Under the pieces are notes generated by a model. It had not been told where the DNA came from. It did not search any database and saw nothing but the letters and a program-made list of their open reading frames with translations. Below, piece by piece: positions 52,425-64,000 of a DNA stretch of 64,000 nt. This DNA is from Hermodice carunculata (lineage: Eukaryota > Annelida > Polychaeta > Eunicida > Amphinomidae): contig CAXHWN010002536.1 of the NCBI GenBank assembly GCA_964020975.1, positions 62,001 to 126,000 on the forward strand. The letters run 5' to 3'. The position numbers and the translations under genes are program-made. The first letter of the stretch is position 1; each line of letters begins with the position of its first letter.

Positions 52425-53815
52425 GATGTTAATACCAAGCAAAAGTTCATTATTCTTTTTATTGGATGCATTATGTTATGCAGTCAATGCAGATATCTAT
52501 TATTGTATTAAAATTCTACGAAAAGCATTCATTCAATAATATACACACATATTGAGGTGTTTCGGCTCTTTTTCTCCCCATTCTTTTGTGTAATCGTGAT
52601 TTTTTTGGAAATAAATCTGCCATTTTTTATTAAAATATCCCATATTTATTGATTAATATTGTCAATTTGATTCATAATTGGTCTAACCAGTCTCTTTTAT
52701 GCCATTCATTAAACACAAAATATGCATATATACTATTATCACAAGCAGGATGGATACAGAAAGGGGCTCAGGGCAAAAGCTGGACTTTATCATATACCAC
52801 AGATAATAGGCCATCTGAGGAAAAAATTGGCAACTGAAACCGATGTGTTTCATCACATTACATTCATTAGGTATGTAACTTCTCATTCATAGTTTTTTTT
52901 TATCATATTTTGTAAAATTTAATTTCTCTTAAGGGTGCACTAAAGAATTAATGCGCAAAGTCTTAGGGTCCGAGTAAGTGCCACTGAAAAGTTAGCATAG
53001 TACATGCATTCAGTGATCTCCAGCAGATGTTATTTCAGAGGAAGGCCAATATTGTGTGTGTAATTGAGACCAACAGTATTTTTTCTGTCAGATACATAAG
53101 TTTTTTTAACTGAACCTTCCATCAGGTGAAATATATTAATACATAAAATATATGGTTCTGTGTTGTCAATTTGTCTTAAATTTGTCTGGTGACTACCAGG
53201 TGTCATCTTTGTACGGCCATAAAAAAATTTCCGCTGAAAGCTTTTTGAAAATTGATCAAAAATTGACTGCTTCAATCCTGTACTTTTATTGCAATATTTT
53301 GTTTTTCCTGATAATATTACTGAAAGAATGTTATGGGCCTGTAAATATAGCAAGAGTAACAAAGAAATGTATAGGCTTTCTAATTCTTTAGTGCACCCTT
53401 AAGCAAGTTGAAGTCAAAAACACAGGTGAAATCTCAAACATGATTTTGATTGCCACGTACTAGAACCAATCATCACATGTACAACTTGTGATGGAAAATA
53501 AGTGAAATAATGGGAATGTACCCCATATACATATGATTTTGGTGCTTTTTAAAGCCATTTAAAGGTAATTATGTACACACATACAGTCTGAGAGTAGAGT
53601 TTTTACATCTGGTTCACCCCAGCAGACGGCTATTTCGTTGTCACTGACATATCGAACCTGTATGAAGCTTCGTTTGAGTTGTCATATGCCCGAAAAGTAC
53701 TACAGGACCCAGATATGGTCTGTTAGGTAAGGTAAAGGCTGTTTATTGTGGACGGGGGCATGACGCTAGGCGTAGGGTGACTTGAGGTACATCAGATTCA
53801 AGCCAAGGGGCGGCT
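52425..53815 (+). repeat. Monomer M43, filled, 1391 bp
   Basis: Most changed unit in the window: AGTCTCTTTTATG, GCAGGATGGATAC, TTGGCAACTG, CAGACGGCT, AGCTTCGTTTGAG. Confidence 0.95.
52933..53398 (+). mobile_element. TTAA element copy in M43, 466 bp
   Basis: GTGACTACCAGG, CCGCTG allele, CCTGATAATATT, and a one-T shorter AGCTTTTTGAAA. TIRs intact. Confidence 0.85.
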
Positions 53816-55207
53816 GATGTTAATACCAAGCAAAAGTTCATTATTCTTTTTATTGGATGCATTATGTTATGCAGTCAATGCAGATATCTATTATTGTATT
53901 AAAATTCTACGAAAAGCATTCATTCAATAATATACACACATATTGAGGTGTTTCGGCTCTTTTTCTCCCCATTGTTTTGTGTAATCGTGATTTTTTTGGA
54001 AATAAATCTGCCAATTTTTATTAAAATATCCCATATTTATTGATTAATATTGTCAATTTGATTCATAATTGGTCTAACCAGTCCTTTTTATGCCATTCAT
54101 TAAACACAAAATATGCATATATACTATTATCACAAGCAAGAGGGATACAGAAAGGGGCTCAGGGCAAAAGCTGGACTTTATCATATACCACAGATAATAG
54201 GCCATCTGAGGAAAAAATTGGAAACTGAAACCGATGTGTTTCATCACATTACATTCATTAGGTATGTAACTTCTCATTCATAGTTTTTTTTTATCATATT
54301 TTGTAAAATTTAATTTCTCTTAAGGGTGCACTAAAGAATTAATGCGCAAAGTCTTAGGGTCCGAGTAAGTGCCACTGAAAAGTTAGCATAGTACATGCAT
54401 TCAGTGATCTCCAGCAGATGTTATTTGAGAGGAAGGCCAATATTGTGTGTGTAATTGAGACCGACAGTATTTTTTCTGTCAGATACATAAGTTTTTTTAA
54501 CTGAACCTTCCATCAGGTGAAATGTATTAATACATAAAATATATGGTTCTGTGTTGTCAATTTGTCTTTAATTTGTCTGGTGACCACCAGGTGTCATCTT
54601 TGTATGGCCATAAAAAAATTTCCGCTGAAAGCTTTTTTGAAAATTGATCAAAAATTGACTGCTTCAATCCTGTACTTTTATTGCAATATTTTGTTTTTCC
54701 TGTAAATATTACTGAAAAAATGTTATGGGCCTGTAAATATAGCAAGAGTAACAAAGAAATGTTTAGGCTTTCTAATTCTTTAGTGCACCCTTAAGCAAGT
54801 TGAAGTCAAAAACACAGGTGAAATCTCAAACATGATTTTGATTGCCACGTACTACAACCAATCATCACATGTACAACTTGTGATGGAAAATAAGTGAAAT
54901 AATGGGAATGTACCCCATATACATATGATTTTGGTGCTTTTTAAAGCCATTTAAAGGTAATTATGTACACACATACAGTCTGAGAGTAGAGTTTTTACAT
55001 CTGGTTCACCCCAGCAGACAGCTATTTCGTTGTCACTGACATATCGAACCTGTATGAAGCTCCGCTTGAGTTGTCATATGCCCGAAAAGTACTACAGGAC
55101 CCAGATATGGTCTGTTAGGTAAGGTAAAGGCTGTTTATTGTGGACGGGGGCATGACGCTAGGCGTAGGGTGACTTGAGGTACATCAGATTCAAGCCAAGG
55201 GGCGGCT
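53816..55207 (+). repeat. Monomer M44, filled, 1392 bp
   Basis: CCCATTGTTTTG; GCCAATTTTTATT; CTACAACC. Confidence 0.95.
54324..54790 (+). mobile_element. TTAA element copy in M44, 467 bp
   Basis: CCGCTG allele; CpG loss TGTATGGCC; private TATTTGAGAGG. Confidence 0.85.
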
Positions 55208-56127
55208 GATGTTAATACCAAGCAAAAGTTCATTATTCTTTTTATTGGATGCATTATGTTATGCAGTCAATGCAGATATCTATTATTGTATTAAAATTCT
55301 ACGAAAAGCATTCATTCAATAATATACACACATATTGAGGTGTTTCGGCTCTTTTTCTCCCCATTGTTTTGTGTAATCGTGATTTTTTTGGAAATAAATC
55401 TGCCATTTTTTATTAAAATATCCCATATTTATTGATTAATATTGTCAATTTGATTCATAATTGGTCTAACCAGTCCTTTTTATGCCATTCATTAAACACA
55501 AAATATGCATATATACTATTATCACAAGCAAGAGGGATACAGAAAGGGGCTCAGGGCAAAAGCTGGACTTTATCATATACCACAGATAATAGGCCATCTG
55601 AGGAAAAAATTGGAAACTGAAACCGATGTGTTTCATCACATTACATTCATTAGGTATGTAACTTCTCATTCATAGTTTTTTTTATCATATTTTGTAAAAT
55701 TTAATTTCTCTTAAGCAAGTTGAAGTCAAAAACACAGGTGAAATCTCAAACATGATTTTGATTGCCACGTACTAGAACCAATCATCACATGTACAACTTG
55801 TGATGGAAAATAAGTGAAATAATGGGAATGTACCCCATATACATATGATTTTGGTGCTTTTTAAAGCCATTTAAAGGTAATTATGTACACACATACAGTC
55901 TGAGAGTAGAGTTTTTACATCTGGTTCACCCCAGCAGACAGCTATTTCGTTGTCACAGACATATCGAACCTGTATGAAGCTCCGCTTGAGTTGTCATATG
56001 CCCGAAAAGTACTACAGGACCCAGATATGGTCTGTTAGGTAAGGTAAAGGCTGTTTATTGTGGACGGGGGCATGACGCTAGGCGTAGGGTGACTTGAGGT
56101 ACATCAGATTCAAGCCAAGGGGCGGCT
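55208..56127 (+). repeat. Monomer M45, empty, 920 bp, short site
   Basis: TTAA at 55711-55714; shortened T-tract; private TGTCACAGAC. Confidence 0.95.
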
Positions 56128-57518
56128 GATGTTAATACCAAGCAAAAGTTCATTATTCTTTTTATTGGATGCATTATGTTATGCAGTCAATGCAGATATC
56201 TATTATTGTATTAAAATTCTACGAAAAGCATTCATTCAATAATATACACACATATTGAGGTGTTTCGGCTCTTTTTCTCCCCATTGTTTTGTGTAATCGT
56301 GATTTTTTTGGAAGTAAATCTACCAATTTTTATTAAATTATCCCATATTTATTGATTAATATTGTCAATTTGATTCATAATTGGTCTAACCAGTTCTTTT
56401 TATGCCATTCATTAAACACAAAATATGCATATATACTATTATCACAAGCAAGAGGGATACAGAAAGGGGCTCAGGGCAAAAGCTGGACTTTATCATATAC
56501 CACAGATAATAGGCCATCTGAGGAAAAAATTGGAAACTGAAACCGATGTGTTTCATCACATTACATTCATTAGGTATGTAACTTCTCATTCATAGTTTTT
56601 TTTATCATATTTTGTAAAATTTAATTTCTCTAAAGGGTGCACTAAAGAATTAATGCGCAAAGTCTTAGGGTCCGAGTAAGTGCCACTGAAAAGTTAGCAT
56701 AGTACATGCATTCAGTGATCTCCAGCAGATGTTATTTCAGAGGAAGGCCAACATTGTGTGTGTAATTGAGACCGACAGTATTTTTTCTGTCAGATACATA
56801 AGTTTTTTTAACTGAACCTTCCATCAGGTGATATGTATTAATACATAAAATATATGGTTCTGTGTTGTCAATTTGTCTTAAATTTGTCTGGTGACCACCA
56901 GGTGTCATCTTTGTACGGCCATAAAAAAATTTCCGCCAAAAGCTTTTTTGAAAATTGATCAAAAATTGACTGCTTCAATCCTGTACTTTTATTGCAATAT
57001 TTTGTTTTTCCTGATAATATTACTGAAAAAATGTTATGGGCCTGTAAATATAGCAAGAGTAACAAAGAAATGTATAGGCTTTCTAATTCTTTAGTGCACC
57101 CTTAAGCAAGTTGAAGTCAAAAACACAGGTGAAATCTCAAACATGATTTTGATTGCCACGTACTAGAACCAATCATCACATGTACAACTTGTGATGGAAA
57201 ATAAGTGAAATAATGGGAATGTACCCCATATACATATGATTTTGGTGCTTTTTAAAGCCATTTAAAGGTAATTATGTACACACATACAGTCTGAGAGTAG
57301 AGTTTTTACATCTGGTTCACCCCAGCAGACGGCTATTTCGTTGTCACTGACATATCGAACCTGTATGAAGCTTCGTTTGAGTTGTCATATGCCCGAAAAG
57401 TACTACAGGACCCAGATATGGTCTGTTAGGTAAGGTAAAGGCTGTTTATTGTGGACGGGGGCATGACGCTAGGCGTAGGGTGACTTGAGGTACATCAGAT
57501 TCAAGCCAAGGGGCGGCT
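56128..57518 (+). repeat. Monomer M46, filled, 1391 bp
   Basis: GGAAGTAAATCTACCAATTTT and AAATTATCCC private; CAGACGGCT and CTTCGTTTGAG shared with M43. Confidence 0.95.
56635..57101 (+). mobile_element. TTAA element copy in M46, 467 bp
   Basis: Left flank TTAA has become TAAA. CCTGATAATATT as in M43; CCGCCA allele. Confidence 0.85.
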
Positions 57519-58914
57519 GATGTTAATACCAAGCAAAAGTTCATTATTCTTTTTATTGGATGCATTATGTTATGCAGTCAATGCAGATATCTATTATTGT
57601 ATTAAAATTCTACGAAAAGCATTCATTCAATAATATACACACATATTGAGGTGTTTCGGCTCTTTTTCTCCCCATTCTTTTGTGTAATCGTGATTTTTTT
57701 GGAAATAAATCTGCCATTTTTTATTAAAATATCCCATATTTATTGATTAATATTGTCAATTTGATTCATAATTGGTCTAACCAGTCCTTTTTATGCCATT
57801 CATTAAACACAAAATATGCATATATATTATTATCACAAGCAAGAGGGATACAGAAAGGGGCTCAGGGCAAAAGCTGGACTTTATCATATACCACAGATAA
57901 TAGGCCATCTGAGGAAAAAATTGGAAACTGAAACCGATGTGTTTCATCACATTACATTCATTAGGTATGTAACTTCTCATTCATAGTTTTTTTTTATCAT
58001 ATTTTGTAAAATTTAATTTCTCTTAAGGGTGCACTAAAGAATTAATGCGCAAAGTCTTAGGGTCCGAGTAAGTGCCACTGAAAAGTTAGCATAGTACATG
58101 CATTCAGTGATCTCCAGCAGATGTTATTTCAGAGGAAGGCCAATATTGTGTGTGTAATTGAGACCGACAGTATTTTTTCTGTCAGATACATAAGTTTTTT
58201 TAACTGAACCTTCCATCAGGTGAAATGTATTAATACATAAAATATATGGTTCTGTGTTGTCAATTTGTCTTTAATTTGTCTGGTGACCACCAGGTGTCAT
58301 CTTTGTACGGCCATAAAAAAATTTCCGCTGAAAGCTTTTTTGAAAATTGATCAAAAATTGACTGCTTCAATCCTGTACTTTTATTGCAATATTTTGTTTT
58401 TCCTGTAAATATTACTGAAAAAATGTTATGGGCCTGTAAATATAGCAAGAGTAACAAAGAAATGTATAGGCTTTCTAATTCTTTAGTGCACCCTTAATTA
58501 AGCAAGTTGAAGTCAAAAACACAGGTGAAATCTCAAACATGATTTTGATTGCCACGTACTAGAACCAATCATCACATGTACAACTTGTGATGGAAAATAA
58601 GTGAAATAATGGGAATGTACCCCATATACATATGATTTTGGTGCTTTTTAAAGCCATTTAAAGGTAATTATGTACACACATACAGTCTGAGAGTAGAGTT
58701 TTTACATCTGGTTCACCCCAGCAGACAGCTATTTCGTTGTCACTGACATATCGAACCTGTATGAAGCTCCGCTTGAGTTGTCATATGCCCGAAAAGTACT
58801 ACAGGACCCAGATATGGTCTGTTAGGTAAGGTAAAGGCTGTTTATTGTGGACGGGGGCATGACGCTAGGCGTAGGGTGACTTGAGGTACATCAGATTCAA
58901 GCCAAGGGGCGGCT
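57519..58914 (+). repeat. Monomer M47, filled, 1396 bp
   Basis: Private CATATATATTATTATC; otherwise near consensus. Confidence 0.95.
58027..58493 (+). mobile_element. TTAA element copy in M47, 467 bp
   Basis: CCGCTG allele; right end is GTGCACCC, yet followed by TTAATTAA, separating these two marks that are linked in the core. Confidence 0.85.
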
Positions 58915-59835
58915 GATGTTAATACCAAGCAAAAGTTCATTATTCTTTTTATTGGATGCATTATGTTATGCAGTCAATGCAGATATCTATTATTGTATTA
59001 AAATTCTACGAAAAGCATTCATTCAATAATATACACACATATTGAGGTGTTTCGGCTCTTTTTCTCCCCATTGTTTTGTGTAATCGTGATTTTTTTGGAA
59101 ATAAATCTGCCATTTTTTATTAAAATATCCCATATTTATTGATTAATATTGTCAATTTGATTCATAATTGGTCTAACCAGTCCTTTTTATGCCATTCATT
59201 AAACACAAAATATGCATATATACTATTATCACAAGCAAGAGGGATACAGAAAGGGGCTCAGGGCAAAAGCTGGACTTTATCATATACCACAGATAATAGG
59301 CCATCTGAGGAAAAAATTGGAAACTGAAACCGATGTGTTTCATCACATTACATTCATTAGGTATGTAACTTCTCATTCATAGTTTTTTTTTATCATATTT
59401 TGTAAAATTTAATTTCTCTTAAGCAAGTTGAAGTCAAAAACACAGGTGAAATCTCAAACATGATTTTGATTGCCACGTACTAGAACCAATCATCACATGT
59501 ACAACTTGTGATGGAAAATAAGTGAAATAATGGGAATGTACCCCATATACATATGCTTTTGGTGCTTCTTAAAGCCATTTAAAGGTAATTATGTACACAC
59601 ATACAGTCTGAAAGTAGAGTTTTTACATCTGGTTCACCCCAGCAGACAGCTATTTCGTTGTCACTGACATATCGAACCTGTATGAAGCTCCGCTTGAGTT
59701 GTCATATGCCCGAAAAGTACTACAGGACCCAGATATGGTCTGTTAGGTAAGGTAAAGGCTGTTTATTGTGGACGGGGGCATGACGCTAGGCGTAGGGTGA
59801 CTTGAGGTACATCAGATTCAAGCCAAGGGGCGGCT
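58915..59835 (+). repeat. Monomer M48, empty, 921 bp, short site
   Basis: TTAA at 59419-59422. Private CATATGCTTTTGG, GCTTCTTAAAG, TCTGAAAGTAG. Confidence 0.95.
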
Positions 59836-61231
59836 GATGTTAATACCAAGCAAAAGTTCATTATTCTTTTTATTGGATGCATTATGTTATGCAGTCAATG
59901 CAGATATCTATTATTGTATTAAAATTCTACGAAAAGCATTCATTCAATAATATACACACATATTGAGGTGTTTCGGCTCTTTTTCTCCCCATTCTTTTGT
60001 GTAATCGTGATTTTTTTGGAAATAAATCTGCCATTTTTTATTAAAATATCCCATATTTATTGATTAATATTGTCAATTTGATTCATAATTGGTCTAACCA
60101 GTCCTTTTTATGCCATTCATTAAACACAAAATATGCATATATACTATTATCACAAGCAAGAGGGATACAGAAAGGGGCTCAGGGCAAAAGCTGGACTTTA
60201 TCATATACCACAGATAATAGGCCATCTGAGGAAAAAATTGGAAACTGAAACCGATGTGTTTCATCACATTACATTCATTAGGTATGTAACTTCTCATTCA
60301 TAGTTTTTTTTAATCATATTTTGTAAAATTTAATTTCTCTTAAGGGTGCACTAAAGAATTAATGCGCAAAGTCTTAGGGTCCGAGTAAGTGCCACTGAAA
60401 AGTTAGCATAGTACATGCATTCAGTGATCTCCAGCAGATGTTATTTCAGAGGAAGGCCAATATTATGTGTGTAATTGAGACCGACAGTATTTTTTCTGTC
60501 AGATACATAAGTTTTTTTAACTGAACCTTCCATCAGGTGAAATGTATTAATACATAAAATATATGGTTCTGTGTTGTCAATTTGTCTTAAATTTGTCTGG
60601 TGACTACCAGGTGTCATCTTTGTCCGGCCATAAAAAAATTTCCGCTGAAAGCTTTTTTGAAAATTGATCAAAAATTGACTGCTTCAATCCTGTACTTTTA
60701 TTGCAATATTTTGTTTTTCCTGTAAATATTACTGAAAAAATGTTATGGGCCTGTAAATATAGCAAGATTAACAAAGAAATGTATAGGCTTTCTAATTCTT
60801 TAGTGCACCCTTAATTAAGCAAGTTGAAGTCAAAAACACAGGTGAAATCTCAAACATGATTTTGATTGCCACGTACTAGAACCAATCATCACATGTACAA
60901 CTTGTGATGGAAAATAAGTGAAATAATGGGAATGTACCCCAAATACATATGATTTTGGTGCTTTTTAAAGCCATTTAAAGGTAATTATGTACACACATAC
61001 AGTCTGAGAGTAGAGTTTTTACATCTGGTTCACCCCAGCAGACAGCTATTTCGTTGTCACTGACATATCGAACCTGTATGAATTTCCGCTTGAGTTGTCA
61101 TATGCCCGAAAAGTACTACAGGACCCAGATATGGTCTGTTAGGTAAGGTAAAGGCTGTTTATTGTGGACGGGGGCATGACGCTAGGCGTAGGGTGACTTG
61201 AGGTACATCAGATTCAAGCCAAGGGGCGGCT
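59836..61231 (+). repeat. Monomer M49, filled, 1396 bp
   Basis: Last filled unit in the window. Private CCCCAAATACA and TGAATTTCCGC. Confidence 0.95.
60344..60810 (+). mobile_element. TTAA element copy in M49, 467 bp
   Basis: GTGACTACCAGG and CCGCTG as in M43; TGTCCGGCC private; GTGCACCC then TTAATTAA. Confidence 0.85.
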
Positions 61232-62152
61232 GATGTTAATACCAAGCAAAAGTTCATTATTCTTTTTATTGGATGCATTATGTTATGCAGTCAATGCAGA
61301 TATCTATTATTGTATTAAAATTCTACGAAAAGCATTCATTCAATAATATACACACATATTGAGGTGTTTCGGCTCTTTTTCTCCCCATTCTTTTGTGTAA
61401 TCGTGATTTTTTTGGAAATAAATCTGCCATTTTTTATTAAAATATCCCATATTTATTGATTAATATTGTCAATTTGATTCATAATTGGTCTAACCAGTCC
61501 TTTTTATGCCATTCATTAAACACAAAATATGCATATATACTATTATCACAAGCAAGAGGGATACAGAAAGGGGCTCAGGGCAAAAGCTGGACTTTATCAT
61601 ATACCACAGATAATAGGCCATCTGAGGAAAAAATTGGAAACTGAAACCGATGTGTTTCATCACATTACATTCATTAGGTATGTAACTTCTCATTCATAGT
61701 TTTTTTTTATCATATTTTGTAAAATTTAATTTCTCTTAAGCAAGTTGAAGTCAAAAACACAGGTGAAATCTCAAACATGATTTTGATTGCCACGTACTAG
61801 AACCAATCATCACATGTACAACTTGTGATGGAAAATAAGTGAAATAATGGGAATGTACCCCATATACATATGATTTTGGTGCTTTTTAAAGCCATTTAAA
61901 GGTAATTATGTACACACATACAGTCGGAGAGTAGAGTTTTTACATCTGGTTCACCCCAGCAGACAGCTATTTCGTTGTCACTGACATATCGAACCTGTAT
62001 GAAGCTCCGCTTGAGTTGTCATATGCCCGAAAAGTACTACAGGACCCAGATATGGTCTGTTAGGTAAGGTAAAGGCTGTTTATTGTGGACGGGGGCATGA
62101 CGCTAGGCGTAGGGTGACTTGAGGTACATCAGATTCAAGCCAAGGGGCGGCT
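61232..62152 (+). repeat. Monomer M50, empty, 921 bp, short site
   Basis: TTAA at 61736-61739. CAGTCGGAGAG, also seen in M41. Confidence 0.95.
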
Positions 62153-63074
62153 GATGTTAATACCAAGCAAAAGTTCATTATTCTTTTTATTGGATGCATT
62201 ATGTTATGCAGTCAATGCAGATATCTATTATTGTATTAAAATTCTACGAAAAGCATTCATTCAATAATATACACACATATTGAGGTGTTTCGGCTCTTTT
62301 TCTCCCCATTCTTTTGTGTAATCGTGATTTTTTTGGAAATAAATCTGCCATTTTTTATTAAAATATCCCATATTTATTGATTAATATTGTCAATTTGATT
62401 CATAATTGGTCTAACCAGTCCTTTTTATGCCATTCATTAAACACAAAATATGCATATATACTATTATCACAAGCAAGAGGGATACAGAAAGGGGCTCAGG
62501 GCAAAAGCTGGACTTTATCATATACCACAGATAATAGGCCATCTGAGGAAAAAATTGGAAACTGAAACCGATGTGTTTCATCACATTACATTCAATAGGT
62601 ATGTAACTTCTCATTCATAGTTTTTTTTTAATCATATTTTGTAAAATTTAATTTCTCTTAAGCAAATTGAAGTCAAAAACACAGGTGAAATCTCAAACAT
62701 GATTTTTATTGCCACGTACTAGAACCAATCATCACATGTACAACTTGTGATGGAAAATAAGTGAAATAATGGGAATGTACCCCATATACATATGATTTTG
62801 GTGCTTTTTAAAGCCATTTAAAGGTAATTATGTACACACATACAGTCTGAGAGTAGAGTTTTTACATCTGGTTCACCCCAGCAGACGGCTATTTCGTTGT
62901 CACTGACATATCGAACCTGTATAAAGCTCCGCTTGAGTTGTCATATGCCCGAAAAGTACTACAGGACCCAGATATGGTCTGTTAGGTAAGGTAAAGGCTG
63001 TTTATTGTGGACGGGGGCATGACGCTAGGCGTAGGGTGACTTGAGGTACATCAGATTCAAGCCAAGGGGCGGCT
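62153..63074 (+). repeat. Monomer M51, empty, 922 bp, short site
   Basis: TTAA at 62658-62661 followed by GCAAATTG. CATTCAATAGG private; GATTTTTATTGCC; CAGACGGCT. Confidence 0.95.
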
Positions 63075-63995
63075 GATGTTAATACCAAGCAAAAGTTCAT
63101 TATTCTTTTTATTGGATGCATTATGTTATGCAGTCAATGCAGATATCTATTATTGTATTAAAATTCTACGAAAAGCATTCATTCAATAATATACACACAT
63201 ATTGAGGTGTTTCGGCTCTTTTTCTCCCCATTCTTTTGTGTAATCGTGATTTTTTTGGAAATAAATCTGCCATTTTTTATTAAAATATCCCATATTTATT
63301 GATTAATATTGTCAATTTGATTCATAATTGGTCTAACCAGTCCTTTTTATGCCATTCATTAAACACAAAATATGCATATATACTATTATCACAAGCAAGA
63401 GGGATACAGAAAGGGGCTCAGGGCAAAAGCTGGACTTTATCATATACCACAGATAATAGGCCATCTGAGGAAAAAATTGGAAACTGAAACCGATGTGTTT
63501 CATCACATTACATTCATTAGGTATGTAACTTCTCATTCATAGTTTTTTTTTATCATATTTTGTAAAATTTAATTTCTCTTAAGCAAGTTGAAGTCAAAAA
63601 CACAGGTGAAATCTCAAACATGATTTTGATTGCCACGTACTAGAACCAATCATCACAAGTACAACTTGTGATGGAAAATAAGTGAAATAATGGGAATGTA
63701 CCCCATATACATATGATTTTGGTGCTTTTTGAAGCCATTTAAAGGTAATTATGTACACACATACAGTCTGAGAGTAGAGTTTTTACATCTGGTTCACCCC
63801 AGCAGACAGCTATTTCGTTGTCACTGACATATCGAACCTGTATGAAGCTCCGCTTGAGTTGTCATATGCCCGAAAAGTACTACAGGACCCAGATATGGTC
63901 TGTTAGGTAAGGTAAAGGCTGTTTATTGTGGACGGGGGCATGACGCTAGGCGTAGGGTGACTTGAGGTACATCAGATTCAAGCCAAGGGGCGGCT
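63075..63995 (+). repeat. Monomer M52, empty, 921 bp, short site
   Basis: TTAA at 63579-63582. Private TCACAAGTACAACTTG, which perfects the hairpin; GCTTTTTGAAGCC. Confidence 0.95.
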
Positions 63996-64000
63996 GATGT
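63996..64000 (+). repeat. Start of monomer M53 (5 bp)
   Basis: GATGT, the first five bases of the next unit, cut by the window edge: the array continues. Confidence 0.8.

Larger units (their letters stand above)
52425..59835 (+). repeat. Trimeric higher-order repeat of about 3703 bp (M43-M45 / M46-M48)
   Basis: The order filled-filled-empty occurs twice with starts 3703-3707 bp apart. M43 and M46 share CCTGATAATATTAC, CAGACGGCTATT and AGCTTCGTTTGAG, which I see together nowhere else. Confidence 0.8.
1..64000 (+). repeat. Satellite array, basic monomer about 921-925 bp, 52 complete copies
   Basis: The whole window is a head-to-tail array. Every unit starts GATGTTAATACCAAGC (rarely GATGTTTATACC) and ends GCCAAGGGGCGGCT. 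Copies differ by a few substitutions and homopolymer-length changes. The first two thirds of each unit are AT-rich; the last 230 bp or so are GC-richer and hold most of the CpGs. No unit is inverted. Non-element stretches hold no gene I can support. Candidate roles such as centromeric or heterochromatic satellite are inference only. Confidence 0.98.

Noticed and set aside
1-64000. CRISPR array
   Set aside because: Units are hundreds of bases long with no short repeat and unique spacer pattern.
1-64000. rDNA spacer, 5S, tRNA or histone gene cluster
   Set aside because: No rRNA, tRNA or histone sequence recognised in any unit; GGTTCACCCC is only weakly like a tRNA B box and has no A box partner.
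1-64000. Alpha-like satellite with CENP-B box
   Set aside because: No stretch matches the TTCG....A..CGGG pattern on either strand, and the unit length is not 171 bp. A centromeric role can be neither shown nor excluded.

Overview
The window is one uninterrupted block of satellite DNA. From the first base to the last it holds 52 complete head-to-tail copies of an AT-rich monomer (M1 to M52, phased here on the GATGTTAATACC start) plus 5 bases of a 53rd. Neither edge of the array is in view. No gene, rRNA, tRNA or non-repeat sequence is visible. Arrays with a basic unit near 921-925 bp, carrying a small TTAA-flanked DNA transposon, point to a eukaryotic (probably animal) genome. I do not recognise the satellite and cannot name the species.

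Two monomer states alternate. Eighteen 'empty' monomers are 920-925 bp. Thirty-four 'filled' monomers are 1382-1398 bp because each carries, at the same base, a 457-468 bp MITE-like element. The element has an 18-bp perfect terminal inverted repeat (GGGTGCACTAAAGAATTA) and TTAA at both ends. The net gain is 471 bp (467 plus one duplicated TTAA). An identical position and orientation in all copies means one insertion that was then spread by amplification of the satellite.

Layout: 1-19438 is mixed (M1-M18, 6 filled, 12 empty) with an old displaced four-unit duplication (M4-M7 and M10-M13, offset 6948 bp). 19439-48728 is a core of 21 consecutive filled monomers (M19-M39) organised into recent higher-order repeats: a 4188-bp trimer duplicated in tandem, then dimers of about 2790 bp in which element subtypes alternate. 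48729-63995 is mixed again (M40-M52, 7 filled, 6 empty) with a trimer of about 3703 bp (filled-filled-empty), ending in three empty monomers.

The informative variation is at the insertion junction (TTAA, TTATTAA, TTAATTAA), inside the element (two mutually exclusive perfect inverted repeats, and an 11-bp slippage deletion seen twice), and at CpG sites, where many variants are CG to TG or CA. The short open frames that recur in every unit overlap on opposite strands, resemble no family I know, and are not annotated as genes. All comparisons were made by eye; no alignment or database search was run.
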